NCBI RefSeq assembly: GCF_003610805.1
Contig: NZ_RAPF01000002.1
Location: 124,001 to 188,000 of the forward strand
Origin: Altericroceibacterium spongiae
GTDB lineage: Bacteria > Pseudomonadota > Alphaproteobacteria > Sphingomonadales > Sphingomonadaceae
Length of the DNA: 64,000 nucleotides
Direction: 5' to 3'
A program made the position numbers and the translations under genes. The notes under the pieces are model-generated. The model was given only the letters and a program-made list of their open reading frames with translations. It had not been told where the DNA came from and ran no database searches. Positions within the stretch are counted from its first letter, which is position 1. Each line of letters begins with the position of its first letter. Positions 1-7,989 of the stretch are shown here, in pieces.

Positions 1-281
1 AGTGGAGCACTTTTGAGGCCGCACGCTCTTACTACGGCATCCCGGTCGCGCAGAGTGAATGGCCGTTCTTCGTCGCTATCGTCGGTAAAAAGCCAGCTGC
101 TCCCGGCGGGCATTCGCAAGCTGTCGAGCAGATCGAGTGGCCATGCTGGAGCTTCGAACAGTGCCAAAAGCCGATCTTCAGCGAGCGGTGTTTCGATTCG
201 AAGTAGCCGCACCTTTTCATCGGTAGCCATGCCTTCGCGCGCACCATGCTCGAAGCTGCTATAGGTTCTAACAAAATCCAC
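1..281 (-). CDS. Unknown protein, N-terminal part, cut by window edge
   Basis: An open frame of about 93 codons runs from a GTG at 281 off the left end. It starts 3 bases after the stop of the VOC gene, so it is very likely the third gene of the GMC-VOC operon. An internal ATG at 230 is the alternative start. The visible peptide is acidic and Leu/Arg-rich (for example LLRIETPLAEDRLLALFEAP and FTDDSDEERPFTLRDRDAV) and has no membrane segment or motif I recognise. Other frames here are also open but lack the operon spacing. Product unknown; a role in the adjoining peptide-modification locus is inference from position only. Confidence 0.55.
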   Translation of the reverse strand, partial: MDFVRTYSSFEHGAREGMATDEKVRLLRIETPLAEDRLLALFEAPAWPLDLLDSLRMPAGSSWLFTDDSDEERPFTLRDRDAVVRACGLKSAP

Positions 282-284
282 AGT

Positions 285-779
285 CTAGGCCAGATCCGCA
301 CTGGCGCGTTTGCCCATGTCCGAAGCGTCGAATTGCCTTGAATGCCAGCAGAATTCGAGCTGCAGATTATTGGGGTCGAAGAAGAAGATCGAATCCGCGT
401 GACCGAGGTCGATGATGTCCGAAACCTCTATACCTAGATTGCCGAGCGCCTTTTGACGCGATGCCAGTTCGTCGCGAGTTTCCACCTTGAACGAGAAGTG
501 GAACATCCCTGCGGGCGTGCCGAGAGCTTCGTTGATCCCGGTCGGAAAATCCTCGGGAATGTCGTGCACGCCCTTGGATTCCATGAACACGAAATATGTA
601 TCCACACCGATATCGAAGTAGACTTGGCGCACCCTTCCTCCTTGGCCAATCTCGGTAACGTGATCGGCAACTACTGGGAAGCCGAGAATCCCGGTGTAAA
701 AGGCGATGGTCGTTTCCATATCGTGGGTCGCGACACCGACATGTGACATTCCGCGATTCGGGGGTGAGAGGACGTTCAT
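285..779 (-). CDS. VOC (glyoxalase/bleomycin-resistance fold) protein
   Basis: 164 residues from the ATG at 779, 2 bases after the GMC oxidoreductase stop, so co-transcribed with it. It shows the paired beta-alpha-beta-beta-beta units of vicinal-oxygen-chelate enzymes. Candidate metal ligands are H13 (SHVGVAT), E67 (FVFMES), H94 (MFHFSFKV) and E142 (LQLEFCW), in the order typical of glyoxalase I and extradiol dioxygenase relatives. The family is broad (isomerases, dioxygenases, resistance proteins) and the substrate cannot be read. In this setting it could act on a modified peptide or a small-molecule intermediate, which is inference. A longer version starting at 824 would overlap the upstream gene and is not favoured. 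Confidence 0.85.
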   Translation of the reverse strand: MNVLSPPNRGMSHVGVATHDMETTIAFYTGILGFPVVADHVTEIGQGGRVRQVYFDIGVDTYFVFMESKGVHDIPEDFPTGINEALGTPAGMFHFSFKVETRDELASRQKALGNLGIEVSDIIDLGHADSIFFFDPNNLQLEFCWHSRQFDASDMGKRASADLA

Positions 780-781
780 TT

Positions 782-2203
782 TCAGACTGACTCCGCAAGA
801 TGATCCGCAAGTCGTAGCGTACACTGCATGACCGTAAAGGTTGGATTGGCCCAGCCGACCCTTGGAAAGATACTGCCACCCGCCACGTAAAGATTGTCGA
901 CACCGAATACGCGGGCGTTGCGGTCAACAACACCTTGTTCGGCGTTGACGGCCATGCGCGTCGTACCCAGTTGATGGTTGGAATGCAGGATAAGCTCCGG
1001 TCCGATGTCGGCCGGGTGGAGTTCACGAACGAAACGTCCATGGCCGGCACGAGCGAGCGCCCCAGACAGCGTGTTGGCGATAGCGGCAAACTCCTCGACA
1101 TCCTTTTCGGCAATGCGCCAATCCAGGACCAACTGACGCACTCCGCTGCTATCGCAGCAGTCCCCGAGAAAAACCCTGCTTTTGATAATCGGCGACTGCT
1201 CAAAAAAGATGCCGAGCTTGGGAACGGCGTCTTCGGCCATGGCAGGCGTGCGGAAAAAGTGAGCTCGTGCGTTGAGGTTCGCCGCGCACGCATGAAGCGC
1301 GACGTTCACTGTTGCAGGCGAGCCATCGCGCAGAGTGCCGGTAGTCGCGTAAGCGCTCAACGCGCTGTCGGTCGCCAGTTCGAACCCTGGAACCATGAGG
1401 TGCGGATGCTCGCAGAAGCAGGAACCGACCATCCCTTCATCATTGCCGACGCCAGAAGGGTTCCGGCTTTGCGATGCCAACATCAGACGCGGCGTCTCCA
1501 AGCCCCCTGATGCTAGTACGAAAATGCCTCCGCGAACGTCGAAGCGTGTTCCGTCAGCAGCCATGCAGGTGATCGCTTCTACTTCGTTCTGCGCGTACGT
1601 CAGCAAGATCTCAATTGCGCGTGCGCCTGTCAGGACGGTGATTTCAGCGCTTCGCGCCAGATCTTGAGACCAGTTGTCGGCCATACGCACGATGGGCTTA
1701 CTGAAGCGCCAATATCGCAGATCGACCCCGTGAGGAGACAGTTGCTTGCGCAGTGCTGCCGGTATATCCATCAGGTTGGGATCAAAGTCAGCGCTCGCAA
1801 CGTTGAGCAATGACGCGGCTTCATCCGCGTAGATGGCTAGTTCGTCAAATTCGATCGGCCAACCGCAAAGCTCTGTTCCAGTGCCGATCGCAAAGTCGCG
1901 ATGATCAAGTGGCGCGATATATCCGGCCCAGACAGAGCTAGACCCTCCTAAACGAAAATCGCGGATCTCGCCTAGTGGATAGGGCAGCCCAGCAACCTCA
2001 CCATCGGCACAGGCGGGGTCGACCGCCCCCGGCGCCGCACCACCCCGCTCAAGGACAACGACGCGACGACCGGGAGCTAATTTGCGGGCCAAGGTGAGCC
2101 CGGCCATACCACCGCCAACGACGACGACATCCGCCGCAATTCCATACGCGGGGGCGGAATCCATGTTTACAATTGTCATCGCGTCGAACCGTCCCTCACG
2201 CAT
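782..2203 (-). CDS. GMC-type FAD-dependent oxidoreductase
   Basis: 473 residues (ATG at 2203; M9 at 2179 also possible). The N-terminus carries the FAD dinucleotide fold VVVVGGGMAGLTLAR (GxGxxG at residues 30-35) followed by VVVLERG. The FRLGGSSSVWAG segment is the GMC pattern that contacts flavin. The C-terminal GMC domain has HQLGTTRM and ends DNLYVAGGSIFP...GWANPTFTVMQ, where the His and Asn are the usual catalytic pair. Members oxidise alcohols or sugars. There is no signal peptide, so it is probably cytoplasmic. It leads a minus-strand operon with the VOC protein and the unknown gene at the window edge, diverging from the 2OG-Fe(II) oxygenase at 2277. In a peptide locus it could oxidise a hydroxylated side chain; that is inference. 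Confidence 0.9.
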   Translation of the reverse strand: MREGRFDAMTIVNMDSAPAYGIAADVVVVGGGMAGLTLARKLAPGRRVVVLERGGAAPGAVDPACADGEVAGLPYPLGEIRDFRLGGSSSVWAGYIAPLDHRDFAIGTGTELCGWPIEFDELAIYADEAASLLNVASADFDPNLMDIPAALRKQLSPHGVDLRYWRFSKPIVRMADNWSQDLARSAEITVLTGARAIEILLTYAQNEVEAITCMAADGTRFDVRGGIFVLASGGLETPRLMLASQSRNPSGVGNDEGMVGSCFCEHPHLMVPGFELATDSALSAYATTGTLRDGSPATVNVALHACAANLNARAHFFRTPAMAEDAVPKLGIFFEQSPIIKSRVFLGDCCDSSGVRQLVLDWRIAEKDVEEFAAIANTLSGALARAGHGRFVRELHPADIGPELILHSNHQLGTTRMAVNAEQGVVDRNARVFGVDNLYVAGGSIFPRVGWANPTFTVMQCTLRLADHLAESV

Positions 2204-2276
2204 GCCCCTCCTTGCCTAACTCGATCGACCAGCTATCAAAGTCTTCGCGATTTCTTCCATTGGATCAACGATCAAT

Positions 2277-2912
2277 ATGACGCAGGCTGCCCCTGTACCC
2301 GCGATATCAAGGCTTGACGGTGCGCAACTGCACCGTATCCGGCAATCCATTGACTATTTCGGGTTTCATTGTCTTCCCGATGCCATGTCCTCCGAAACGC
2401 TTGAAGAGCTTGCCCGCGAGGCGCGCTGTAGGCGTGCCGAGGCGAAGCGCGCGGTATCGGAAAGCGCCGATCTGCCTTACAGTTCGCGTGTAGCACCGCT
2501 TGGACCCTCCGCAATCCACGTGCTCGGGAACATGGCTTCTGCGGCCTTGCTCGAACCCGTCTTCGGACGTCGGTTTCGCTATTGCCCCGATGCCAGCTGC
2601 TATACTTTTTTCGAGGCGGGAGATTTTCTCGAAACCCACCGCGACGATGCTTCCAACTGCGAAGTCACTCTGTTGTTTTACCTGAGCGCATCGCCGTTTC
2701 GCCCCGACGAGCAGGCCTCTGGTCTGAATCTTTCAATCTATGCTAATGACGACGATGCTCCCGGCGCGCTGCTCAAGACCATTGCCACGCCACAGGGCGC
2801 GATCATGTTCGGCCATGGCAGCCGCTTCTGGCATCGTCGTCATCGCTTGCAGGAGGGCGAGCATATCTGGATGCTGACCGCCTGTTTCACTTCGGCGGAC
2901 GTGCCCGATTAG
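2277..2912 (+). CDS. 2OG-Fe(II) dioxygenase-like protein
   Basis: 211 residues. The iron-binding HxD is H121-R-D123 in FLETHRDDASNCEVTLLFYL, which begins the double-stranded beta-helix. The distal His is H186 or H189 in MFGHGSRFWHRRHRL, with nearby Arg residues able to bind 2-oxoglutarate. The surrounding strands (CYTFFEAGDFLETH, GAIMFGHG) fit the prolyl-hydroxylase-like branch. The expected reaction is hydroxylation or another oxidative change using O2 and 2-oxoglutarate. It diverges from the GMC gene across a 73-bp gap that must hold both promoters, and its last four bases overlap the end of the convergent arginase-like gene. The substrate is unknown; the neighbouring precursor peptide is the natural candidate. 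Confidence 0.75.
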   Translation: MTQAAPVPAISRLDGAQLHRIRQSIDYFGFHCLPDAMSSETLEELAREARCRRAEAKRAVSESADLPYSSRVAPLGPSAIHVLGNMASAALLEPVFGRRFRYCPDASCYTFFEAGDFLETHRDDASNCEVTLLFYLSASPFRPDEQASGLNLSIYANDDDAPGALLKTIATPQGAIMFGHGSRFWHRRHRLQEGEHIWMLTACFTSADVPD

Positions 2913-3955
2913 CCGCGCGTACGGTGCCTCGCCGGAGAAGCTTCGAGATCGGTGATCCGCCGCTCGATCTCTTCGATGAGGAACCGCCAGTGGCGCGCGC
3001 TGCAAAAGCCGGGCGACACGCCGATCATCCAGCACGCGATCGAGATGCCAGATCGGTCGAGGGCGGAAAAGAAATGGTCCAGCCGCGCAAGCGCACACTT
3101 CCGCATCGCAACCACGTCGATCTCGCCCACCTGCCATGCGTTTCCGTTGTAATCGTTGAGGAAATAATCGAGGTCGATATGGATCGCGGCGCGGCGATCT
3201 TCCGCTAGCTGTATCAGCAGTTCGTGCGCGTCATTCGATCGGCGGTAGAGACGTTTCGGGTTCGCATTGGCTGCGATGTCGCACAGTTCAATCGCATGGA
3301 ACCGATACCCTGCCAGCAGATCGTGGTCTACCGCTTGCGGAGCGACCGCGAAGGTTTCGGCCTTTTCGAGATCGGCCTTGAGGTGAAAAACTTCTACGAT
3401 ACGATCAAGCGCAAAGAATGGTGTGAGAAACGAGCCAATCGTGATCGCTCCGCTAGTGATCGCACTGTGCCAGTCAGCGGGCGATGCGGGGTCGAACGGC
3501 ACCCCAGTAAGTGGATCCTCGAGTGCTGACGAGCCGTCAGCACTTTGCTCGACAACCAGCAGCGTCGACATCATGTCGGTGTGGTCGTCCAGATGGATAA
3601 TCGTGAGAGGCTCTTCGGATCGCAGCGTGGCAAGATGGCTGGCCAGAAAAACCCCGCACCAGCTATCTTCGAGTGCGAGCAAAAGACGGCTTCGCTGCTC
3701 ACGAAAATCGAAACGCGATCGTGCGCCCGATCCGACACCAAGCCATCGAAGGCCATCTTCCAAGTCAGGATCGATTAGCTGATGGGAGACATCCGGCCCG
3801 TCAATCTCGATCGCCTGCTTGTCGATATCGACGCGGTAGATATTGCTGCGGATCAATGGCAGAACTGCATCACGAACTTGGCCAAGGCTGAGGTCTGCTG
3901 CAGCCTCGCTATCGATCAACAAGCGACCCACGGTTCCTGACTCCGCATGGCTCAC
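2909..3955 (-). CDS. UPF0489 protein, probable peptide arginase (Arg to Orn)
   Basis: 348 residues. Two metal-binding signatures of the arginase/UPF0489 fold are clear: H121-L-D123-D124-H125-T-D127 (TIIHLDDHTDMM) and H259-I-D261-L-D263-Y (AAIHIDLDYFLND). UPF0489 includes OspR-type spliceotide arginases, which convert arginines of RiPP precursors to ornithine with Mn(II). Here a precursor-like peptide ending Arg-Arg lies 2.6 kb away and a radical SAM maturase follows it, so a peptide-arginase role is well motivated although not proven. The start codon overlaps the stop of the beta-helix membrane protein by 4 bases (ATGA), implying translational coupling. Eukaryotic and other bacterial UPF0489 members have unknown roles, so the substrate is the weak point of the call. 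Confidence 0.75.
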   Translation of the reverse strand: MSHAESGTVGRLLIDSEAAADLSLGQVRDAVLPLIRSNIYRVDIDKQAIEIDGPDVSHQLIDPDLEDGLRWLGVGSGARSRFDFREQRSRLLLALEDSWCGVFLASHLATLRSEEPLTIIHLDDHTDMMSTLLVVEQSADGSSALEDPLTGVPFDPASPADWHSAITSGAITIGSFLTPFFALDRIVEVFHLKADLEKAETFAVAPQAVDHDLLAGYRFHAIELCDIAANANPKRLYRRSNDAHELLIQLAEDRRAAIHIDLDYFLNDYNGNAWQVGEIDVVAMRKCALARLDHFFSALDRSGISIACWMIGVSPGFCSARHWRFLIEEIERRITDLEASPARHRTRG

Positions 3956-6372
3956 GCATCGCCCCCCAGTAATTCATTGCGGCGCTGAAGAAAGCCGGAG
4001 AAAGTCAGGATCGAAAGCGAAATCACAATCCATCCGCAGAACGCATAAAAGGCCTTGAAGAACTTCAAGAAGGCCGCCTCCGAGGCCGTGGCCTTGGTCC
4101 CATCGGCCAAACCGATTTCGCATTTGGACTCCTGCCGCAGATCGACCAGAGGAATGAACACGTCGAGCGCAAACAGGCTCGGGGCGATCATGTCTCCGCA
4201 AGGTACGTTGTCTGCGACTTTGTTGGCCAGTCCGGCGCCGATCGCCGATCGATCGGAGAGCGTTGCGACGGGCTGCTGGTCGACGATCATCAGTTTCTTG
4301 CGATTAGCGTCAGCGAACACGGAGCAGCCGAGCACAAAGAAAACGAGAAGTGTCAAGGTCGCGCGGCGGGGGTCCAGCCCGAAACCGAATGTCAGGCGAT
4401 AGACCTGCATCAAAACGTACTTAGCAATGTCGGCAAGCTGCGCGAATAGATAGTTGGGAACAGCGAGCGCGAGCGCCGCCACGCGTTGCCAGAGAGCCTG
4501 TGACATTATATCATCGCTACCCGTTTTCGAGGGCATAGCTTTCCGGTCATTAACCCCGCGCGCCAACATGGCCAACTCGCGGACGAAACGCGCGATCATT
4601 ATTTCACGCGCCTCGTCGGTCAGCGCGCTTCGACGCAGCGCACGGGCGAGCGTAGCGTAATCTTGTGCATCGTAGGGGCTGCGCTCAAGCCACGCCTTGC
4701 GCACATTGACCGTCTTACGAAGGTTGGCAGGATCGTTCACGTCCCCCATATCGGGCAACATGAGCACTCGGTAGGAAAAGCCAACGAGATGTACGTCGTC
4801 CTTTTTACACAGGTCGGCATTGGGATATCCATTGCTCGTGTCCCACAGAATATCAGTGTTGGTGTAGTAGAGGTTCACTGCCCCGGTCAGATCGTTGTCG
4901 CCGATGATCAAGATACCACCGACCTTGGAATAGCTGAGGTCGAAACCGGTGTTGTCGGGTGCGGAGCCGGACACGTCGGTGGTCTCGGCGTCGCGCACTT
5001 TCTTCCTGGGCGCAATGCCTACGACCTTGGTGTTGAACAGCTGAATGTCTTTGCCGACCTCGACCCGCTGCATCCGCAACGCGCCCTCTGAACAGAGACT
5101 GCGCTGCCCTCCAGTCAGTTCGGACTTGTCGCCTAGCTTGATGCACCCGCCAACCCGAAGATCCGCTGCAAGCAGAGCTGAATGGTACTGCTTGTTACCC
5201 AACTCCTCTATCTCTTCGAATTCCCCGTGAAGATCGGCGCCGCATAGATTGAGGTCGTTGCCAATATGGCAGCCATCGAGGATCACGCGCCCTTTGCTAC
5301 TAAACCGGCGTTTCGACCGAGGATGGAGCGAGAGATGTAGGCTCCCGAGAATCTGAGCATCCCTGGCGAGCAGCGCATCGCGATCGTTCGACACGATTCT
5401 CGCGCCGAGCAGACTGAAATCGCCTTGGCATCGCAGTCCAGCAAGTCCCAGACGCCCTTCCATATCCGCGTTTTCAAGGCTCACGCTCTCGCCGATATGT
5501 GCCTTGCGCATCGACACGGCCATTGTCTCGCTGGCCGAAATGCGGGCGTTCTCAAGATTAATTCGCGACCGGATGCGCGCACCGTTGAGGGCCACACATC
5601 CTTTTGCGAAGAGGGGCTCTCGAGTGGCATAAATCGCGCCAATTTCAGCATCGTTGGCATTGAGTGCCCATCCGTTATGCGCGACAAGACGACACTGGCC
5701 AAGCCACAAATCACCTTTCAGTCGCGCGAGATAAAGAGACAGGCCACCGATTACCTTGCTCCTGTACAGATTGAGCGTCCCCCCGATTTCGGCCTCTTGT
5801 AGCACAAGACCGGTACAGGTTGACCGCTCGCCTGACTCAATTGAATCGTTCCGGGGTGATTGTAGGTGTGCCCCGACCGCAACGATGTTTCCTCCGATCA
5901 CGGCATTGGACATGTCGATCCAGCATAGCCCGCTCTCGTCGCTCGGGCCGACCTCGGTCAAATCAACTTCTGAGCGGCAGGCCATGCCCCGGCAACAAAG
6001 GCTCACGAAGCGCGAGCCGTGCAACGACAGCGAAGCGACATGCGAGCGCGACAAATCAAGCGAGACGGCTGAAAGCGCCCCTTGCCCAGCCGCAGGTGTG
6101 GGAGCAACGAAACTGCATTGCTCAATCCGCAAGGCTGGCAGTGGCTGAGCTTCGGACCCGCAATCGCGCAAATCCAGCGCCCCTTCGATTCTAAGCCCAA
6201 CAATCCGCATCCCCGTAGGCAAACCGCCAAGGATCAGCGAACGGAGGAAATCGGCATCGACCGCTCGATCCTCCGTCGGAAAATGGCGACAGTCCGCAAT
6301 CTCGCCAGATTCCAGAGCCTGGCGGACATACCGCTTTACCGCACGAGAAGTCACGTCGCGCACCCCCACCAT
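3952..6372 (-). CDS. Large beta-helical (pentapeptide-like) protein with C-terminal membrane segments
   Basis: 806 residues. Residues about 50-540 consist of irregular repeats of short hydrophobic-polar units (EIGGTLNLYRSKVIGGLSLY, GDLWLGQC, GRLGLAGLRCQGDFSLLGA, HIGNDLNLCGADLHG), the look of a right-handed beta-helix related to pentapeptide-repeat proteins. After a helical stretch there are at least two hydrophobic segments near the C-terminus (ATLTLLVFFVLGCSVFA and FCGWIVISLSILTFSGFL), so the protein is probably anchored in the inner membrane; topology is not clear. It heads the operon with the arginase-like gene and diverges from the precursor and radical SAM genes. Possible roles are scaffold, immunity protein or part of export; none can be assigned from sequence. 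Confidence 0.7.
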   Translation of the reverse strand: MVGVRDVTSRAVKRYVRQALESGEIADCRHFPTEDRAVDADFLRSLILGGLPTGMRIVGLRIEGALDLRDCGSEAQPLPALRIEQCSFVAPTPAAGQGALSAVSLDLSRSHVASLSLHGSRFVSLCCRGMACRSEVDLTEVGPSDESGLCWIDMSNAVIGGNIVAVGAHLQSPRNDSIESGERSTCTGLVLQEAEIGGTLNLYRSKVIGGLSLYLARLKGDLWLGQCRLVAHNGWALNANDAEIGAIYATREPLFAKGCVALNGARIRSRINLENARISASETMAVSMRKAHIGESVSLENADMEGRLGLAGLRCQGDFSLLGARIVSNDRDALLARDAQILGSLHLSLHPRSKRRFSSKGRVILDGCHIGNDLNLCGADLHGEFEEIEELGNKQYHSALLAADLRVGGCIKLGDKSELTGGQRSLCSEGALRMQRVEVGKDIQLFNTKVVGIAPRKKVRDAETTDVSGSAPDNTGFDLSYSKVGGILIIGDNDLTGAVNLYYTNTDILWDTSNGYPNADLCKKDDVHLVGFSYRVLMLPDMGDVNDPANLRKTVNVRKAWLERSPYDAQDYATLARALRRSALTDEAREIMIARFVRELAMLARGVNDRKAMPSKTGSDDIMSQALWQRVAALALAVPNYLFAQLADIAKYVLMQVYRLTFGFGLDPRRATLTLLVFFVLGCSVFADANRKKLMIVDQQPVATLSDRSAIGAGLANKVADNVPCGDMIAPSLFALDVFIPLVDLRQESKCEIGLADGTKATASEAAFLKFFKAFYAFCGWIVISLSILTFSGFLQRRNELLGGDA

Positions 6373-6457
6373 TTCGCGTTGGTCGACCGTAATTGGTCCG
6401 ATACTCTATTTGCCTCGAGCGGTTGAAAGCAATGGATTTAACACACAACACAAAAGT

Positions 6458-6485
6458 TTGACTCAATGGTTTCGCGCTATATCAT
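6458..6485 (+). promoter_or_regulatory. Candidate promoter of the precursor peptide gene
   Basis: TTGACT at 6458-6463 and TATCAT at 6480-6485 are separated by 16 bases and lie in an AT-rich stretch between divergent genes. This would place the transcription start near 6492 and leave a leader of about 45 nt before the precursor ATG. The match is by eye; the divergent beta-helix gene must have its own promoter in the same 164-bp gap. Confidence 0.4.
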
Positions 6486-6536
6486 CCCTTTCTGACGCAT
6501 CCTGGCGTCGATGAGCGATAGCAAGAGGGACAAAGC

Positions 6537-6662
6537 ATGTCTGACACAATCAAGAACTGCCTTAAAGAAATCAAGAACGCCGCTGCTTCCGGACGTCTGG
6601 ATGCGGTCATGGCTTCTGACGCTTCTGTCCAGAAGAGCTGGGGCCCGGCGATGCGCCGCTGA
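6537..6662 (+). CDS. Small RiPP precursor-like peptide (41 aa)
   Basis: ATG at 6537 follows a good ribosome-binding site (GAGGGA, 6525-6530, 6-base spacer). The peptide begins MSDTIKNCLKEIKNA, an amphipathic leader-like helix, continues ASGRLDAVMASDAS and ends VQKSWGPAMRR. It has one Trp (W35), one Cys (C8), one Pro and two terminal Arg. A maturase of the cyclophane-forming radical SAM/SPASM type starts 121 bases downstream on the same strand, which is the standard layout of such RiPPs. Trp is the usual ring-forming residue for these enzymes, and R40/R41 are natural targets for the peptide-arginase homologue at 2909-3955. There is no Gly-rich repeat as in GrrA, so it is not a classical Grr precursor. 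I do not recognise a named precursor family. Confidence 0.75.
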   Translation: MSDTIKNCLKEIKNAAASGRLDAVMASDASVQKSWGPAMRR

Positions 6663-6669
6663 TTTTTTT
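6646..6669 (+). terminator. Possible intrinsic attenuator at end of precursor gene
   Basis: CGGCG (6646-6650) and CGCCG (6654-6658) form a short GC hairpin with a 3-base loop, followed 4 bases later by seven T (6663-6669). The hairpin lies inside the last precursor codons and the T run begins right after the stop. Partial termination here would give more precursor mRNA than maturase mRNA, as is usual for RiPP operons. The stem is short, so efficiency is uncertain. Confidence 0.5.
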
Positions 6670-6702
6670 GGTCTGTCGGCTGCCGCTTGGCGTCGACAGA
6701 CC
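6670..6702 (+). repeat. Perfect 9-bp inverted repeat between precursor and maturase
   Basis: GGTCTGTCG (6670-6678) and CGACAGACC (6694-6702) are perfect reverse complements around a 15-base loop. The repeat starts at the end of the T run of the preceding hairpin, so two stem-loops stand in tandem between precursor and maturase genes. It has no T run after it, so it is more likely an RNA-stabilising or processing element, or a regulator site, than a second terminator. Confidence 0.6.
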
Positions 6703-6783
6703 ATCCCGCCCTCCTCCGTATGATGGCGTTAGGGCAGAGGCAAAACAGTAGCACGGTTCTATCCGGCGCGAGGGCATTGGTAA

Positions 6784-7986
6784 GTGATAGATTCTAGGCG
6801 GGTTGACCTCCTTCCGGTCGAGATGATCGTTCTTCAGGGGACGCCGCTGTGCAATCTCAATTGCACCTATTGCGATCTAAGTCCTGCCAGCCGTAAACTC
6901 TCCCACAGAATGCCGATTCCGATGATCGGCAAGCTTTTCTCACAGATCAAGCAACTGGAACTGCTTGCTGACGAAGTCTCGATCGTTTGGCATTCAGGCG
7001 AGCCTCTCTCGCTGCCACCCGAATATTATGACGAGGCGATCAATCTAGTCCTAGCACTTAACAATGACGATGCGGGAACGCCCGCCCGGATCACGTTCGA
7101 TTTTCAGACCAACGCCACGCTGATCGACCATAAGTGGTGCGAATTCTTCCAGCGCCATCGCGACCATTTACGGCTTGGCGTCAGCTGCGACGGCCCGCGC
7201 GAACTGCACGATCCACTGCGTGTCAACTGGTCTGGACGCGGCTCGCACACGCAAGCCGTGCGCGGGATGGATCTGCTTGCGGAGCACGGCATTAAATTCA
7301 ACGCGATCGCAGTCGTGACGGCAGAGACATTGGCGCAGCCGCAAGAGTTCTTTGACTTCTTTCTCGATCGTGCCGATGACCTCACCGATTTTCATTTTAA
7401 CATCCTCGCCAATCACGCGGATGGAGGACCAACGATCGGCTATTCGCGCAACGACACGCGAAAATATTCCGAATTCTACCGAACGATGCTGTCGCTTGCG
7501 CAGAGCGCAAAGGGACGCAACCTGCCAGTGCGAAATTTCTCGCAGACGCTGGGGCGTATCCGTGCTGCGACTGCGCCCCAGCCCGCTGAATTCCTCCGCG
7601 CCGGAACCGCGCCCTTGCGCCAGCTCAACTGCGATGCTCGCGGCGAGATCACAACTTTCTACGCCGGTCTCAGTGCCGAGTTCCTGGCCGATCATTACGG
7701 CGACGGAAAGGGGCTTAGCCTCGGCAATATCGAGGAGCAGACGCTCGCCAAAATGCTGGGCGGACACAAGCTTGAGCGCATGATGGACGATTTCGGCAAG
7801 AGCCATCGTCATTGTGCCCAGACCTGCGACTATCATGCTATGTGCCCCGGCGGATTCGAGCTCACGCAGCTGGTCGAAAACGGTGCCTTCGCATCAGGCG
7901 AAACCACTGAATGTGTAATCCATGTTAAGACATTGACCGACGCGGTGGCCAGTTTCGTGTCCGCTCAGTTGCGCCAGCCTGCTTAG
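6784..7986 (+). CDS. Radical SAM/SPASM peptide maturase, GrrM/OscB-like
   Basis: 400 residues from GTG 6784, with GAGGG at 6770-6774 as ribosome-binding site; an ATG at 6823 would remove 13 residues just before the core domain. The [4Fe-4S]-SAM motif is C23-NLN-C27-TY-C30 in VLQGTPLCNLNCTYCDLS, and the QGTPLCNLNC context is the one seen in GrrM/OscB cyclophane-forming maturases. The C-terminal SPASM part carries C344, C348, C354 and C377 (HCAQTCDYHAMCPGGFE ... NGAFASGETTEC), which also matches that family. Such enzymes link an aromatic side chain to the beta-carbon of a nearby residue in a precursor peptide. The partner is the 41-aa peptide just upstream. Ring chemistry here is inferred from family, not visible. 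Confidence 0.88.
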   Translation: MIDSRRVDLLPVEMIVLQGTPLCNLNCTYCDLSPASRKLSHRMPIPMIGKLFSQIKQLELLADEVSIVWHSGEPLSLPPEYYDEAINLVLALNNDDAGTPARITFDFQTNATLIDHKWCEFFQRHRDHLRLGVSCDGPRELHDPLRVNWSGRGSHTQAVRGMDLLAEHGIKFNAIAVVTAETLAQPQEFFDFFLDRADDLTDFHFNILANHADGGPTIGYSRNDTRKYSEFYRTMLSLAQSAKGRNLPVRNFSQTLGRIRAATAPQPAEFLRAGTAPLRQLNCDARGEITTFYAGLSAEFLADHYGDGKGLSLGNIEEQTLAKMLGGHKLERMMDDFGKSHRHCAQTCDYHAMCPGGFELTQLVENGAFASGETTECVIHVKTLTDAVASFVSAQLRQPA

Positions 7987-7989
7987 GCA

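Noticed and set aside
367-1293. A 308-residue minus-strand frame across the VOC and GMC genes.
   Set aside because: Arg/Ser-rich out-of-frame reading of two well-supported genes; typical of GC-rich coding DNA.
6721-6798. A second small peptide frame (ATGATGGCG...) between precursor and maturase.
   Set aside because: 25 codons, poor ribosome-binding site, overlaps the maturase start and has no leader or core character.
7168-7836. A 222-residue minus-strand frame inside the radical SAM gene.
   Set aside because: Shadow of the maturase; no motif and no start signal.
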